This document shows, piece by piece, positions 6,492 to 14,217 of a stretch of DNA of 23,115 nt. Position 1 is the stretch's first letter; each line of letters begins with the position of its first letter. Origin of the DNA: JANPCX01 sp966211815 (GTDB taxonomy: Bacteria; Pseudomonadota; Gammaproteobacteria; Burkholderiales; Burkholderiaceae_C); contig CBIHOD010000062.1 in the NCBI GenBank assembly GCA_966211815.1, positions 1 to 23,115 of the forward strand, read 5' to 3'. The notes beneath the pieces are model-generated. The model was given only the letters and a program-made list of their open reading frames with translations, was not told the origin of the DNA and did no database searches. The position numbers were made by a program, and so were the translations under genes.

Positions 6492-8738
6492 ATGGTCGCC
6501 GCCGAACGCCAGCGCATCGAATTCCAGATCCAGGGCATGAGCTGCGCGTCTTGCGTCGCGCGGGTCGAGAAGGCGCTCGCCGCGGTGCCGGGCGTGCAGT
6601 CCGCCAGCGTCAACCTGGCGACCGAGAAAGCCTCGGTGCAGGCGCATGCCGGCGCTTCAGCCGAGGCGTTGAAGGCGGCGGTCGAGAAGGCCGGCTATGC
6701 GGCGACCGAAGTCGGCCGGCCCGAGCCGCCGCCCGCCCGCGCGGGCCGTTTGACCGACAAAGGGGCGGTCATCGCCTCGGCTGCGCTGACGCTGCCGTTG
6801 GCGCTGCCCATGCTGGCCGAATGGGTCGGACTGGACTGGGCGCTGGACGCCGCCTGGCAACTCGCGCTGGCCACCGTGGTGCAGTTCGGCTTCGGCGCGC
6901 GCTTCTACCGCGGCGGCTGGAAGGCGTTGAAGGCTGGCTCCGGCAACATGGACCTGCTGGTCGCGCTCGGCACCTCCGCGGCCTATGGCCTGTCGGCCTA
7001 CCTGATGTGGCGGCACGCCGGCCACGGCATGCCGCCCCACCTGTATTTCGAGGCCTCGGCCACCGTGGTCACGCTGGTGCTGCTGGGCAAATGGCTGGAA
7101 TCGCGCGCCAAGCGCCAGGCGGCCGACGCGATCCGCGCGCTGCAGGCCCAGCAGCCGGCCATGGCGCGCGTGCGGCGCGCCGACGGCGGCGAAGCCGACG
7201 TGCCGGTGGACCGGCTGGCGGTGGGCGACATCGTCCTCGTGCGCCCGGGGGACCGGGTGGCGGTGGACGGCGAGGTGGCCGAGGGCCGCAGCCACGTCGA
7301 CGAATCCCTCGTGACCGGCGAAAGCCTGCCGGTGGCCAAGGAGCCGGGGGACAAGGTCACAGGCGGCACGGTGAACGCCGAGGGCCTGCTCGTGGTGCGG
7401 GCGACGGCGGTCGGCGCGGAGGCCACGCTATCTCGCATCGTCCGCCTCGTGGAATCGGCCCAGGCCGGCAAAGCACCGATCCAGCGCACCGTCGACCGCG
7501 TGAGCGCGGTCTTCGTGCCGGCCGTGCTCGGCGTCGCGCTGCTCACCCTGGCCGGCTGGCTGGCGGTGGGCGGGGGCGCGGAGCGATCGCTCATGCACGC
7601 GGTGGCGGTGCTCGTCATCGCCTGCCCGTGCGCGCTGGGGCTGGCCACGCCCACCGCCATCATGGCGGGCACCGGCGTCGCCGCGCAGCGCGGCATCCTG
7701 ATCAAGGACGCGCAAGCGCTGGAAACCGCCCAAGCGGTGACGGTGGTCGCTTTCGACAAGACCGGCACCTTGACCGAAGGCCGGCCGGCGCTGGCGGCGG
7801 TGCTGCCCGCGCCGGGCTTCGACCGGGGCGAGGTGCTGCGCCTGGCCGCGGCGCTGCAGTCCGCCAGCGGCCACCCCCTGGCGCGGGCGGTGCTCGACGC
7901 CGCCGCCGCCGAAGGCTTGCGGTTCGACGCCCCGCGGGACATTGAGGCGCTGCCGGGCCGGGGCGTGCGAGGCATGTTGGGCAACCGGGCCTTGCGGCTG
8001 GGCAGCACGCGGTTGCTGCGCGAACTCGGGCTGGATGCCGGAGGACTCGCCGCCCAGGCCGACGCGCTGGCCCGGCAAGGCAAGACCCTCTCCTGGCTCG
8101 TCGTATCCGAGGGCGACGCCTTGCGATTGGCCGGCCTGCTCGCCTTTGCCGACCCGGTGAAACCTTCCGCTCGGCCGGCCATCGCACGCTTGAAGGCCCT
8201 CGGGGTGAAGACCGTGATGCTGACCGGTGACCACCCCGGCGCCGCCGCGGCGGTGGCGGCTGAAGTCGGCATCGACGACGTGCGGGCCGAGGTCCTTCCC
8301 GGCGACAAGGCGGCGGCGGTGCGCCGGCTCGCCGAGGGCGGCGCGGTGGTCGCTTTCGTCGGCGACGGCCTGAACGACGGCCCGGCGCTCGCCGCCGCGG
8401 ACGTGGGCTTCGCGATGGCCGGCGGCGCCGATGTCGCGGCCGAGGCCGCGGGCGTCACGCTGATGCGCGGCGACCTGCTGCTGGTGGCCGATGCGCTGGA
8501 AGTGTCGCGCCGCACCCGCGCCAAGATCCGGCAGGGGTTGTTCTGGGCCTTCGCCTACAACGTGCTCGGCATCCCGCTGGCGGCCTTCGGGCTGCTGAGC
8601 CCGGTCATCGCCGGCGGGGCGATGGCTTTCAGCAGCGTCAGCGTCGTCGCCAACGCCTTGACCCTGCGCCGGTGGAAGGGCGCCGCGACCCTTCCAGCCC
8701 CCCGCACGAAACACCTGAACGAGGAGCGCCCACGATGA
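6492..8738 (+). CDS. copA: Cu(I)-exporting P1B-type ATPase CopA
   Basis: A 748-residue P1B-1 ATPase of the inner membrane that exports Cu(I) from cytosol to periplasm. Order of motifs: one N-terminal HMA domain with GMSCASC (residues 15-21), transmembrane helices beginning about residue 95, the actuator TGES loop, the CPC ion-binding triad (C378-P379-C380) in CPCALGLATPTA, the phosphorylated Asp422 in DKTGTLT, SGHP with His461, GDGLND (624-629), and two final helices with FAYNVLGIPLAAFG and MAFSSVSVVANAL, both typical of Cu(I) transporters. ATG 6492 is preferred because the HMA domain starts right after it; earlier in-frame codons would overlap the operator. The ribosome site is poor (AAAGAAAAAACC). 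Its stop overlaps the cueR start (ATGA), so the two are co-translated, and copA is very probably activated by CueR. Confidence 0.95.
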   Translation: MVAAERQRIEFQIQGMSCASCVARVEKALAAVPGVQSASVNLATEKASVQAHAGASAEALKAAVEKAGYAATEVGRPEPPPARAGRLTDKGAVIASAALTLPLALPMLAEWVGLDWALDAAWQLALATVVQFGFGARFYRGGWKALKAGSGNMDLLVALGTSAAYGLSAYLMWRHAGHGMPPHLYFEASATVVTLVLLGKWLESRAKRQAADAIRALQAQQPAMARVRRADGGEADVPVDRLAVGDIVLVRPGDRVAVDGEVAEGRSHVDESLVTGESLPVAKEPGDKVTGGTVNAEGLLVVRATAVGAEATLSRIVRLVESAQAGKAPIQRTVDRVSAVFVPAVLGVALLTLAGWLAVGGGAERSLMHAVAVLVIACPCALGLATPTAIMAGTGVAAQRGILIKDAQALETAQAVTVVAFDKTGTLTEGRPALAAVLPAPGFDRGEVLRLAAALQSASGHPLARAVLDAAAAEGLRFDAPRDIEALPGRGVRGMLGNRALRLGSTRLLRELGLDAGGLAAQADALARQGKTLSWLVVSEGDALRLAGLLAFADPVKPSARPAIARLKALGVKTVMLTGDHPGAAAAVAAEVGIDDVRAEVLPGDKAAAVRRLAEGGAVVAFVGDGLNDGPALAAADVGFAMAGGADVAAEAAGVTLMRGDLLLVADALEVSRRTRAKIRQGLFWAFAYNVLGIPLAAFGLLSPVIAGGAMAFSSVSVVANALTLRRWKGAATLPAPRTKHLNEERPR

Positions 8739-9229
8739 ATGCCGCCTTGATGAACATCGGCGAAGCCGCCAAGGCCAGCGGCGTGACGGCCAAGATGATC
8801 CGCCACTACGAAAGCGTCGGCATGCTGCCGGCCGCCAGGCGCACCGAAGCGGGGTACCGTCAATACGGGGAGGCCGACGTCCAGACGCTGCGCTTCATCC
8901 GGCATTCCCGCGACCTCGGCTTCTCGCTGCCGGAGATCGCCGAGCTGCTGGGCCTGTGGCGCAACCGCAAGCGTTCGAGCCGGCAGGTCCGGGAGCTTGC
9001 GCGGGCCCACTTGCGCGAGTTGGACGAGAAGCTCAGGGAGCTGCATGCGATGAAGGCGACCCTGGAGCACCTGGTGCATTGCTGCCATGGCGACGAGCGT
9101 CCGGAGTGCCCGATCATCGACACCCTGGCGCAGGGCGCGCAAAGCGCCGCCGCGCCGCCCGGCCGCTTGACCTTGCCCCAGGGGCAAGGTTTAGGATGGC
9201 CGGGCCGCTCGTCCAAACCCCGACCCTGA
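8735..9229 (+). CDS. cueR: CueR, MerR-family Cu(I)-responsive activator
   Basis: A 164-residue MerR-family regulator: N-terminal winged helix (MNIGEAAKASGVTAKMIRHYE... GYRQYGEADV), dimerisation helix, and a C-terminal metal loop C117-HGDERPE-C125 followed by PIID. The two cysteines with seven residues between match the Cu(I)-binding pair of E. coli CueR (C112/C120). GAGGAG at 8721-8726 supports the ATG at 8735, which overlaps the copA stop. After the metal loop there is an extension of about 35 residues (AQGAQSAAAPPGRLTL onward) that most CueR proteins lack; the DNA of this tail contains the operator of the next operon (9167-9197), which may explain the tail. It should bend MerR-type promoters with 19-bp spacers; three such sites are in this cluster, including the one controlling its own mRNA. 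Confidence 0.93.
   Translation: MNAALMNIGEAAKASGVTAKMIRHYESVGMLPAARRTEAGYRQYGEADVQTLRFIRHSRDLGFSLPEIAELLGLWRNRKRSSRQVRELARAHLRELDEKLRELHAMKATLEHLVHCCHGDERPECPIIDTLAQGAQSAAAPPGRLTLPQGQGLGWPGRSSKPRP
9167..9197 (+). promoter_or_regulatory. CueR-type promoter/operator for the periplasmic copper operon (strongest of three)
   Basis: The -35 TTGACC (9167-9172), a spacer of exactly 19 bp, and -10 TAGGAT (9192-9197). Between them is a perfect dyad, arms ACCTTGCCCC (9170-9179) and GGGGCAAGGT (9181-9190) around one central base. This is the classic CueR/MerR arrangement. It lies wholly inside the 3' end of cueR (codons about 145-155). The start of transcription would be near 9204, about 54 nt before the next gene. 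Confidence 0.9.
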
Positions 9230-9257
9230 CGCAGCCGATCCGGCCACCTTCCCCTCC

Positions 9258-9683
9258 ATGAAACTGTCGCGCCTCTGGCTCGTGGTCTTGCTGTCCGTCC
9301 TGCTGCCCTTGCGGGGCGCTTTGGCGGTGGCGATGCCCTGCGCGCCCGCTGGCGGGGTGGGCCATGGCGTGCCTCTGGCCGAAACAGGGCTTGCCGGGCA
9401 CCACGCTTCGCATGGGCATGCCGGTGGGCACGACCACGGCGCCCAGGCCGGGGAGCATGCGCTGCACGAACATGGTGGCGGCCACGGCCACGGTCATGGT
9501 GAAGACACTGACAGCCCAAAGTGCAACCTGTGCGCCGCGTCCTGCTCTGTCCCGCCCTTGCCGAGCACCTCGGCCGGTCTGCGGGAGCCGACGGCGCTGG
9601 CCTCGGTGTCGTTCCCGCGACTTTCCGCTCCCGCCACGACCTTCCAGTCGGACGGCCCGGAGCGCCCACCCCGAATCCTCTGA
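9258..9683 (+). CDS. Secreted His-rich protein with CxxCxxxC motif, copper-operon first gene
   Basis: A 141-residue protein with a Sec signal peptide (MKLSRLWLVVLLSVLLPLRGALA) and a middle section very rich in His and Gly (HHASHGHAGGHDHG, then HEHGGGHGHGHG), followed by KCNLCAASCS and a Ser/Pro-rich tail. The composition suggests periplasmic binding of copper or another soft metal. The Cys cluster after a His-rich stretch recalls the DUF2946-like small proteins often found at the head of copper efflux operons, but I cannot assign a family with certainty. It is the first gene after the perfect CueR box and so probably copper-induced. No good Shine-Dalgarno precedes the ATG. Confidence 0.68.
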   Translation: MKLSRLWLVVLLSVLLPLRGALAVAMPCAPAGGVGHGVPLAETGLAGHHASHGHAGGHDHGAQAGEHALHEHGGGHGHGHGEDTDSPKCNLCAASCSVPPLPSTSAGLREPTALASVSFPRLSAPATTFQSDGPERPPRIL

Positions 9684-9696
9684 CCCCGGACGACCA

Positions 9697-9746
9697 GGCC
9701 TCCTCTCGGAGGCCCAACGGGGCTCGCCCGTCCGCCCTGCGGACGG
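9697..9746 (+). other. Tandem hairpins in the 120-bp gap between the His-rich gene and the tolC-like gene
   Basis: Two strong inverted repeats follow each other: GGCCTCC (9697-9703) / GGAGGCC (9708-9714) with a 4-nt loop, and CCGTCCGC (9728-9735) / GCGGACGG (9739-9746) with a 3-nt loop. Neither is followed by a T run, so they are unlikely to be full intrinsic terminators. They may be mRNA-processing or stability elements separating the first cistron from the rest. Confidence 0.5.
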
Positions 9747-9803
9747 TGCGGCTGTCTCCCGGCCACGGCGACGCCGAGCCGATGACCCACAGGGTTCAGA
9801 AAC

Positions 9804-11315
9804 ATGAAGAACATTTTTCCCCGCGGCGCAGGGGCTGGCGCGCAGCGCCTCCTTCGCCGCCGAGCCTCCCGTCCCCGCGCCGGGCGTAACGCCACCGTGC
9901 AAGGGCGGTCCATCGCGCGCCTGGCGGCCGCCGCGTCGGCGGCCATCGCTTTGGCGGGCTGCGCCTCCTTCTCGCCGGACGGCGGCATGGGCGAGGTGTC
10001 CCGGTTGACCCGGGAGCGGACGGGCCAGCCCGTCGCGATGCAACGCTCGCAACAGGACGCCGACGGCGCCGCCGCCCGTGTAGCCGAACTGCTCCGGCAA
10101 CCGCTGACGGCGGACACCGCCGTCGAAATCGCCCTGCTCAACAACCGGGGGCTGCAGGCGAGTTTCAGCCAGCTCGGCATCGCCGAGGCCGACCTCGTCC
10201 AGGCGGGGCGGCTGCGCAATCCCGTCTTCGGCTTCGGCCGGATGGCGCTGGGCGGCGGCGCCGCCGAGATCGAGCGCTCCGTCATGTTCGACGTCCTCGG
10301 CCTGCTGACCATGCCCGCGGCCACGCAGGTGCAGCAGCGCCATTTCGAGCAGGCCCAGTTCCGCGCCGCGTATGAGGCCGTCGGCATTGCCGCCGACACG
10401 CGCAAGGCTTTCTACGGCGCTGTCGCGGCGCAAGAATGGGTTCGCTACTTCCAACAGGTCAAAGAGGCTGCGGACGCCTCCAACGAATTGGCCAAGCGCA
10501 TGCTCCAGGCGGGCAACTTCAACAAGCTCGCCCAGATGCGCGAGCAGGCGTTCCATGCCGACGCCACGGCCGGGCTGGCGCGGGCCCGGCAACAAGCGGT
10601 GGCCGAACGGGAGCGGCTGACCCGGCTGCTGGGCCTGGCCGGCGACCCGGTCGACTTCAGATTGCCCGAGCGCCTGCCCGACCTGCCGAAGGAACCCTTC
10701 GCGCCGAGTGATGCGGAGCAGACGGCCATCGACAAGCGGCTCGACGTCCTCATGGCGCGGCGATCGGCCCAGGCCACCGCCGATGCGCTGGCGCTGACGA
10801 AGACCGCCCGTCTTCTGAACGGTTTCGAACTGGGTTACCGGAACAAGAGCGAGCCCGGGGGGGAACGCCGCAACGGCCTTGAAGCGGAGTTTCCCGTTCC
10901 ATTGTTCGACTTCGGCTCGGCGCGCTCCGCCCGCGCCGAGGCGGTCTACAGGCAGGCGGTCCACCGCGCCGAGGAGGTGGCGGTGAACGCGCGCTCGGAG
11001 GTGCGCCAGGCTTACGCCGCCTACCGCACCGCCTACGACCTGGCCGCGCACTACCGCGACGAGGTGCTCCCGCTGCGCAAGCGCATCTCCGAAGAGAACC
11101 TGCTTCGCTACAACGGCATGTTGATCGGCGTTTTCGATCTGCTCGCGGACTCCCGGGAACAGGTGCGCGGCGTGACCGACTACGTGCAAGCGCTGCGTGA
11201 CTTCTGGGTCTCGGACAGCAACCTTCGAACCGCCCTAACGGGACGCTCTCCAGGCGCGGGCCCCGCGACATCGGAATCCACCGCCGCCGCCGCCCAACAG
11301 GCGGCCGGCCACTGA
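9804..11315 (+). CDS. TolC-family outer-membrane lipoprotein of the copper operon
   Basis: A TolC/OEP-family protein: ALLNNRGLQASFSQLGIAEADLVQAGRLRNPVF is the first repeat's signature, with a second half-repeat around ARSARAEAVYRQAVHRAEEVAVNARSEVR and long coiled-coil helices. These proteins form the outer-membrane duct of efflux systems. From ATG 9804 the protein has 503 residues, with a lipobox LAGC whose Cys would be residue 53, an oddly long Arg-rich lead. Starting at the in-frame GTG 9897 gives a normal 21-residue lipoprotein signal (MQGRSIARLAAAASAAIALAG|C), so the true start may be 9897; neither start has a good ribosome site. No RND pump or membrane-fusion gene accompanies it. The gene is followed 10 bp later by the oxidase gene. 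Confidence 0.85.
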   Translation: MKNIFPRGAGAGAQRLLRRRASRPRAGRNATVQGRSIARLAAAASAAIALAGCASFSPDGGMGEVSRLTRERTGQPVAMQRSQQDADGAAARVAELLRQPLTADTAVEIALLNNRGLQASFSQLGIAEADLVQAGRLRNPVFGFGRMALGGGAAEIERSVMFDVLGLLTMPAATQVQQRHFEQAQFRAAYEAVGIAADTRKAFYGAVAAQEWVRYFQQVKEAADASNELAKRMLQAGNFNKLAQMREQAFHADATAGLARARQQAVAERERLTRLLGLAGDPVDFRLPERLPDLPKEPFAPSDAEQTAIDKRLDVLMARRSAQATADALALTKTARLLNGFELGYRNKSEPGGERRNGLEAEFPVPLFDFGSARSARAEAVYRQAVHRAEEVAVNARSEVRQAYAAYRTAYDLAAHYRDEVLPLRKRISEENLLRYNGMLIGVFDLLADSREQVRGVTDYVQALRDFWVSDSNLRTALTGRSPGAGPATSESTAAAAQQAAGH

Positions 11316-11325
11316 AAGCACGACC

Positions 11326-12699
11326 ATGTCCCATCGACGCGATTTCTTCAAAGCGGCCGGCGCCGTCGCCCTTGGCGCCACGGCCGTCAGCCGGGTCGGC
11401 GCGGCGTCGCTGCCGGAGGCGGTCATCCAGACCGCACCGACGATGCAGCCGCCGCTGGTGCCCGCGACGGGCCGCCCCTACAACCCCGTGGCCACGCTCA
11501 ACGGCTGGTCGCTGCCCTGGCGCATGAACAACGGCGTGAAGGAGTTCCACCTCGTGGCCGAGCCCGTCGTGCGCGAGATGGCGCCGGGCATGAAGGCCAA
11601 CCTGTGGGGCTACAACGGTTCGAGCCCCGGTCCGACCATCGAAGCGGTGGAAGGCGACCGCGTGCGCATCTTCGTCACCAACAAGCTACCCGAGCACACC
11701 ACGGTGCACTGGCACGGCATCCTGCTGCCCTCGGGCATGGACGGCGTCGGCGGCCTCACCCAGCCGCACATCCCGCCGGGCAAGACCTTCGTCTACGAAT
11801 TCGCTCTGCTGCGCTCGGGCACGCACATGTACCACCCGCACGCCGACGAGATGACGCAGATGGCCATGGGCATGATGGGCATGTTCATCGTCCACCCGAA
11901 GGACCCGCGGCAGATGCGGGTGGACCGCGACTTCGTGTTCCTGCTGGCCGCCTACGACATCGAGCCGGGCGCGGCGACGCCGCGGACGTCGGAAATGACC
12001 GACTTCAACCTGTGGACCTGGAACAGCCGCGTCTTCCCCGGCATCGACCCGCTGGTCTGCCGAACCGGCGACCGCGTGCGGGTCCGCGTCGGCAACCTCA
12101 CGATGACCAACCACCCCATCCACATGCACGGGCCGCATTTCGTCGTGACCGGCACCGACGGCGGCTGGGTGCCGCCCTCGGCCCGGTGGCCGGAGGTGAC
12201 GACCGACGTCGCCGTGGGGCAGATGCGGGCCTTCGAATTCGAAGCCGTCGCGGGCGACTGGGCCATCCACTGCCACAAATCGCACCACACCATGAACGCC
12301 ATGGGCCACGGCGTGCCCAACATGATCGGCGTCGACCACCGGGGCGTGGCCGAGCGCATCGCCAGGCTCGTGCCCGACTACATGGTCATGGGCGACAAAG
12401 GCATGGCCGACATGGGCTCCATGGAAATGCCCCTGCCGGACAACACGCTGCCGATGATGACGGGCACCGGGCCCTTCGGACCGCTGGAGATGGGCGGCAT
12501 GTTCAGCGTCGTCAAGGTGCGCGACGACGTTCGGCGCGGCGACTACAAGGACCCCGGTTTCTACAAACATCCGCCAGGGACCGTGGCCTACGAATACACC
12601 GGCCCGGTGGCGCAGCCTGCCCGCACACCCGCCACCGAAGCCGACGGCAAAACGCTGAACGTGCGAAAGCCAGCCGGCGACGGCCACGCCCACCATTGA
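11326..12699 (+). CDS. Tat-exported multicopper oxidase (periplasmic Cu(I) oxidase type)
   Basis: A 457-residue multicopper oxidase with a twin-arginine leader (MSHRRDFFKAAGAVALGATAV...). All four copper motifs are present: HWHG (H128, H130), HPHADE (H170, H172), HPIHMHG (H263, H266, H268) and HCHKSHHTMNAM, where H315/C316/H317, H321 and M326 supply the type 1 and type 2/3 ligands. A Met-rich stretch follows (about residues 350-390: MVMGDKGMADMGSMEMP...), as in CueO- or CopA-type oxidases where Met-rich segments bind Cu(I). Its role is probably to oxidise Cu(I) to less toxic Cu(II) in the periplasm. It sits in the probable CueR-controlled operon, 20 bp before the cupredoxin gene. Confidence 0.92.
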   Translation: MSHRRDFFKAAGAVALGATAVSRVGAASLPEAVIQTAPTMQPPLVPATGRPYNPVATLNGWSLPWRMNNGVKEFHLVAEPVVREMAPGMKANLWGYNGSSPGPTIEAVEGDRVRIFVTNKLPEHTTVHWHGILLPSGMDGVGGLTQPHIPPGKTFVYEFALLRSGTHMYHPHADEMTQMAMGMMGMFIVHPKDPRQMRVDRDFVFLLAAYDIEPGAATPRTSEMTDFNLWTWNSRVFPGIDPLVCRTGDRVRVRVGNLTMTNHPIHMHGPHFVVTGTDGGWVPPSARWPEVTTDVAVGQMRAFEFEAVAGDWAIHCHKSHHTMNAMGHGVPNMIGVDHRGVAERIARLVPDYMVMGDKGMADMGSMEMPLPDNTLPMMTGTGPFGPLEMGGMFSVVKVRDDVRRGDYKDPGFYKHPPGTVAYEYTGPVAQPARTPATEADGKTLNVRKPAGDGHAHH

Positions 12700-12719
12700 A
12701 CAGTTCGAAGGAGCACGAC

Positions 12720-13214
12720 ATGAATGTCAAAGCAGCCTCGGCGGCGCTCGCGGCGCTGGCCCTGGCCACCGGTGCTTTCGCGCACGGCAATGAGGATCAC
12801 GCGGCCAACGTACGCAAATACGACGCCGCCAAGGTCGAGGAAACCGCTGTCGGGCGCGAGGGCGATCCGGCCAAGGCGACAAGGACCATCAGTCTGGACA
12901 TGTCCGACGCCATGCGCTTCACGCCGGCGGAACTCACCGTCCGGCGCGGCGAGACCGTCAGGCTCATCGCCGTCAACAAAGGCCGAGTCCTGCATGAGTT
13001 GGTGCTCGGAACCGCCGACGAGCTGAAAAAGCATGCCGAGATGATGAAGAAGTTCCCCGGCATGGAACACGCCGAGCCCCACATGGCCCATGTCCAGCCC
13101 GGCAAGCGCGGTGAAATCGTCTGGCAGTTCACCCAAGCCGGCGAGTTCCACTTCGCCTGCCTCATTCCCGGGCATTTCGAGGCCGGCATGGTCGGGAAGG
13201 TGACCGTCAAATGA
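12720..13214 (+). CDS. Periplasmic cupredoxin (CopI-like)
   Basis: A 164-residue secreted protein: signal peptide MNVKAASAALAALALATGAFA, then a His-rich start (HGNEDH), then a cupredoxin fold. Type 1 copper ligands can be read: His92 in VLHELVLG, and Cys147, His152, Met157 in CLIPGHFEAGM. A Met/His-rich loop (MMKKFPGMEHAEPHMAH) lies between the first and last ligands and may hold extra copper. The composition matches the CopI-type cupredoxins of copper-resistance operons in Burkholderiales; that name is by resemblance. AAGGAG at 12708-12713 fixes the ATG at 12720. It may accept electrons or copper with the neighbouring oxidase. Confidence 0.88.
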   Translation: MNVKAASAALAALALATGAFAHGNEDHAANVRKYDAAKVEETAVGREGDPAKATRTISLDMSDAMRFTPAELTVRRGETVRLIAVNKGRVLHELVLGTADELKKHAEMMKKFPGMEHAEPHMAHVQPGKRGEIVWQFTQAGEFHFACLIPGHFEAGMVGKVTVK

Positions 13215-13294
13215 AGCGCCGCCAGGCACACACCATCTCGACCGCCGGCGCCACGGCGGTCGCGCCAACGTCTTCGCCGCCCCTGAGAACCTGA
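13211..13294 (+). pseudogene. Relic of a Tat signal-peptide gene start (27 codons)
   Basis: An ATG overlapping the cupredoxin stop (ATGA) opens MKRRQAHTISTAGATAVA, which reads like the start of a twin-arginine exported protein, then ends early at TGA 13292-13294. One frame over, the following bases read ANVFAAPENL, which looks like the end of a signal peptide. This suggests that a gene once lay here, was frameshifted in its leader, and lost its body, leaving about 80 bp before the CusF-like gene. A short coupling ORF by chance is the alternative. Confidence 0.4.
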
Positions 13295-13305
13295 AGGAGC
13301 AGAAC

Positions 13306-13650
13306 ATGAAATTCATACAGAGACTCTCCGCCGCGGCTATCGCTGTTGCCGCCGCCGCCTCCCACGCCCAGACCGCACCGGCTTCAGCCGCCGATCACGA
13401 CAGGCATCACACCGCGGCGGCCGGGGCACCGCAAAGCGACGGTGAAGTCCGCAAGGTCGACAAGGAGCAAGGCAAGGTGACGCTTCGCCATGGCCCGCTG
13501 CAGAACCTCGACATGCCGCCCATGACGATGGTCTTCAAAGCGGCGGACCCGAAGCTCCTTGATGGCCTGAAGGAGGGCGACAAGGTCAAGTTCACGGCGG
13601 AGAAGGTGAACGGTGCCTTTACAGTCACCGCGATTCAGCCGGTCAAGTGA
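13306..13650 (+). CDS. CusF-like periplasmic copper-binding protein
   Basis: A 114-residue protein with a Sec signal (MKFIQRLSAAAIAVAAAASHA), a short His-rich linker (DHDRHH), and a CusF-type OB-like domain. CusF binds Cu(I)/Ag(I) through His36, Met47, Met49 and a stacking Trp44; here the same spacing gives His62, Met73 and Met75, while the Trp position is Met70 (LDMPPMTMVF). The Trp-to-Met change means no cation-pi contact and perhaps a four-ligand or more exchangeable site. AAGGAG at 13294-13299 supports the start. CusF usually feeds a CusCBA efflux pump; here only the TolC-like part is present in the operon. Confidence 0.85.
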   Translation: MKFIQRLSAAAIAVAAAASHAQTAPASAADHDRHHTAAAGAPQSDGEVRKVDKEQGKVTLRHGPLQNLDMPPMTMVFKAADPKLLDGLKEGDKVKFTAEKVNGAFTVTAIQPVK

Positions 13651-13657
13651 GGCGACG

Positions 13658-14209
13658 ATGCGCAAACTCCTGATCTCCATCAGTCTGGCCGCGGCCGGCG
13701 GGGCTTTCGCCCAGCAGGCCGGGCACGGGCATCCCATGCCGGCGAACGGCTACGCGGGGATGCTGAACCGTGAAATCAAGGCGCTGTCCGCGGAGCAGGT
13801 CGCCGACCTGCGCGAAGGCCGGGGCATGGGCGCATCGCTACCGGCCGAGCTCAATGGCGTGCCGGGCCCGATGCATGCCCTGCAACTGGCGGCGCAACTC
13901 AAGCTCACGCCGGAGCAGCGCCGCGCACTGGAGGGCATCGCCGCCGACATGAAGGCGCGTGCCCAAGGACTCGGCGTCAAGATCGTGGCCGAAGAGGCGT
14001 CCTTGGACAGGGCGTTCAAGGAGCGCGCCATCGACGAAAAAGGCGTGGAAGAAGCGGCCGCGCGCATCGCTTCCCTCCAGGGCCAGCTGCGCGCCGTCCA
14101 CCTGGTCGCGCACTTGAGAACGCGCGGGCTCCTTTCGGAGGAGCAGGTGGCGGCCTACGACGAGGCGCGTGGGTACGCGACCCGTTCCAGCCATGGGCAT
14201 CGGCACTGA
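13658..14209 (+). CDS. Spy/CpxP-like periplasmic metal-stress protein
   Basis: A 183-residue exported protein with signal MRKLLISISLAAAGGAFA, then HGHP, then a helical domain. PGPMHALQLAAQLKLTPEQRRAL followed by ALSAEQVADLREGRGMG-type segments resembles the Spy/CpxP/CnrX group of helical-hairpin periplasmic proteins that sense or chaperone during metal stress; it ends in HGHRH. ATG 13658 follows the CusF-like stop by 7 bp, with GAGGCGACG upstream; an earlier in-frame start would lie inside the previous gene and lack a signal peptide. Last gene of the copper operon. Confidence 0.72.
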   Translation: MRKLLISISLAAAGGAFAQQAGHGHPMPANGYAGMLNREIKALSAEQVADLREGRGMGASLPAELNGVPGPMHALQLAAQLKLTPEQRRALEGIAADMKARAQGLGVKIVAEEASLDRAFKERAIDEKGVEEAAARIASLQGQLRAVHLVAHLRTRGLLSEEQVAAYDEARGYATRSSHGHRH

Positions 14210-14217
14210 CGGCGGCC

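Noticed and set aside
11604..12719. A 536-codon open frame running through the oxidase gene into the cupredoxin
   Set aside because: Only the last 164 codons are real (cupredoxin with its own signal peptide and ribosome site); the rest is the oxidase gene read in another frame.
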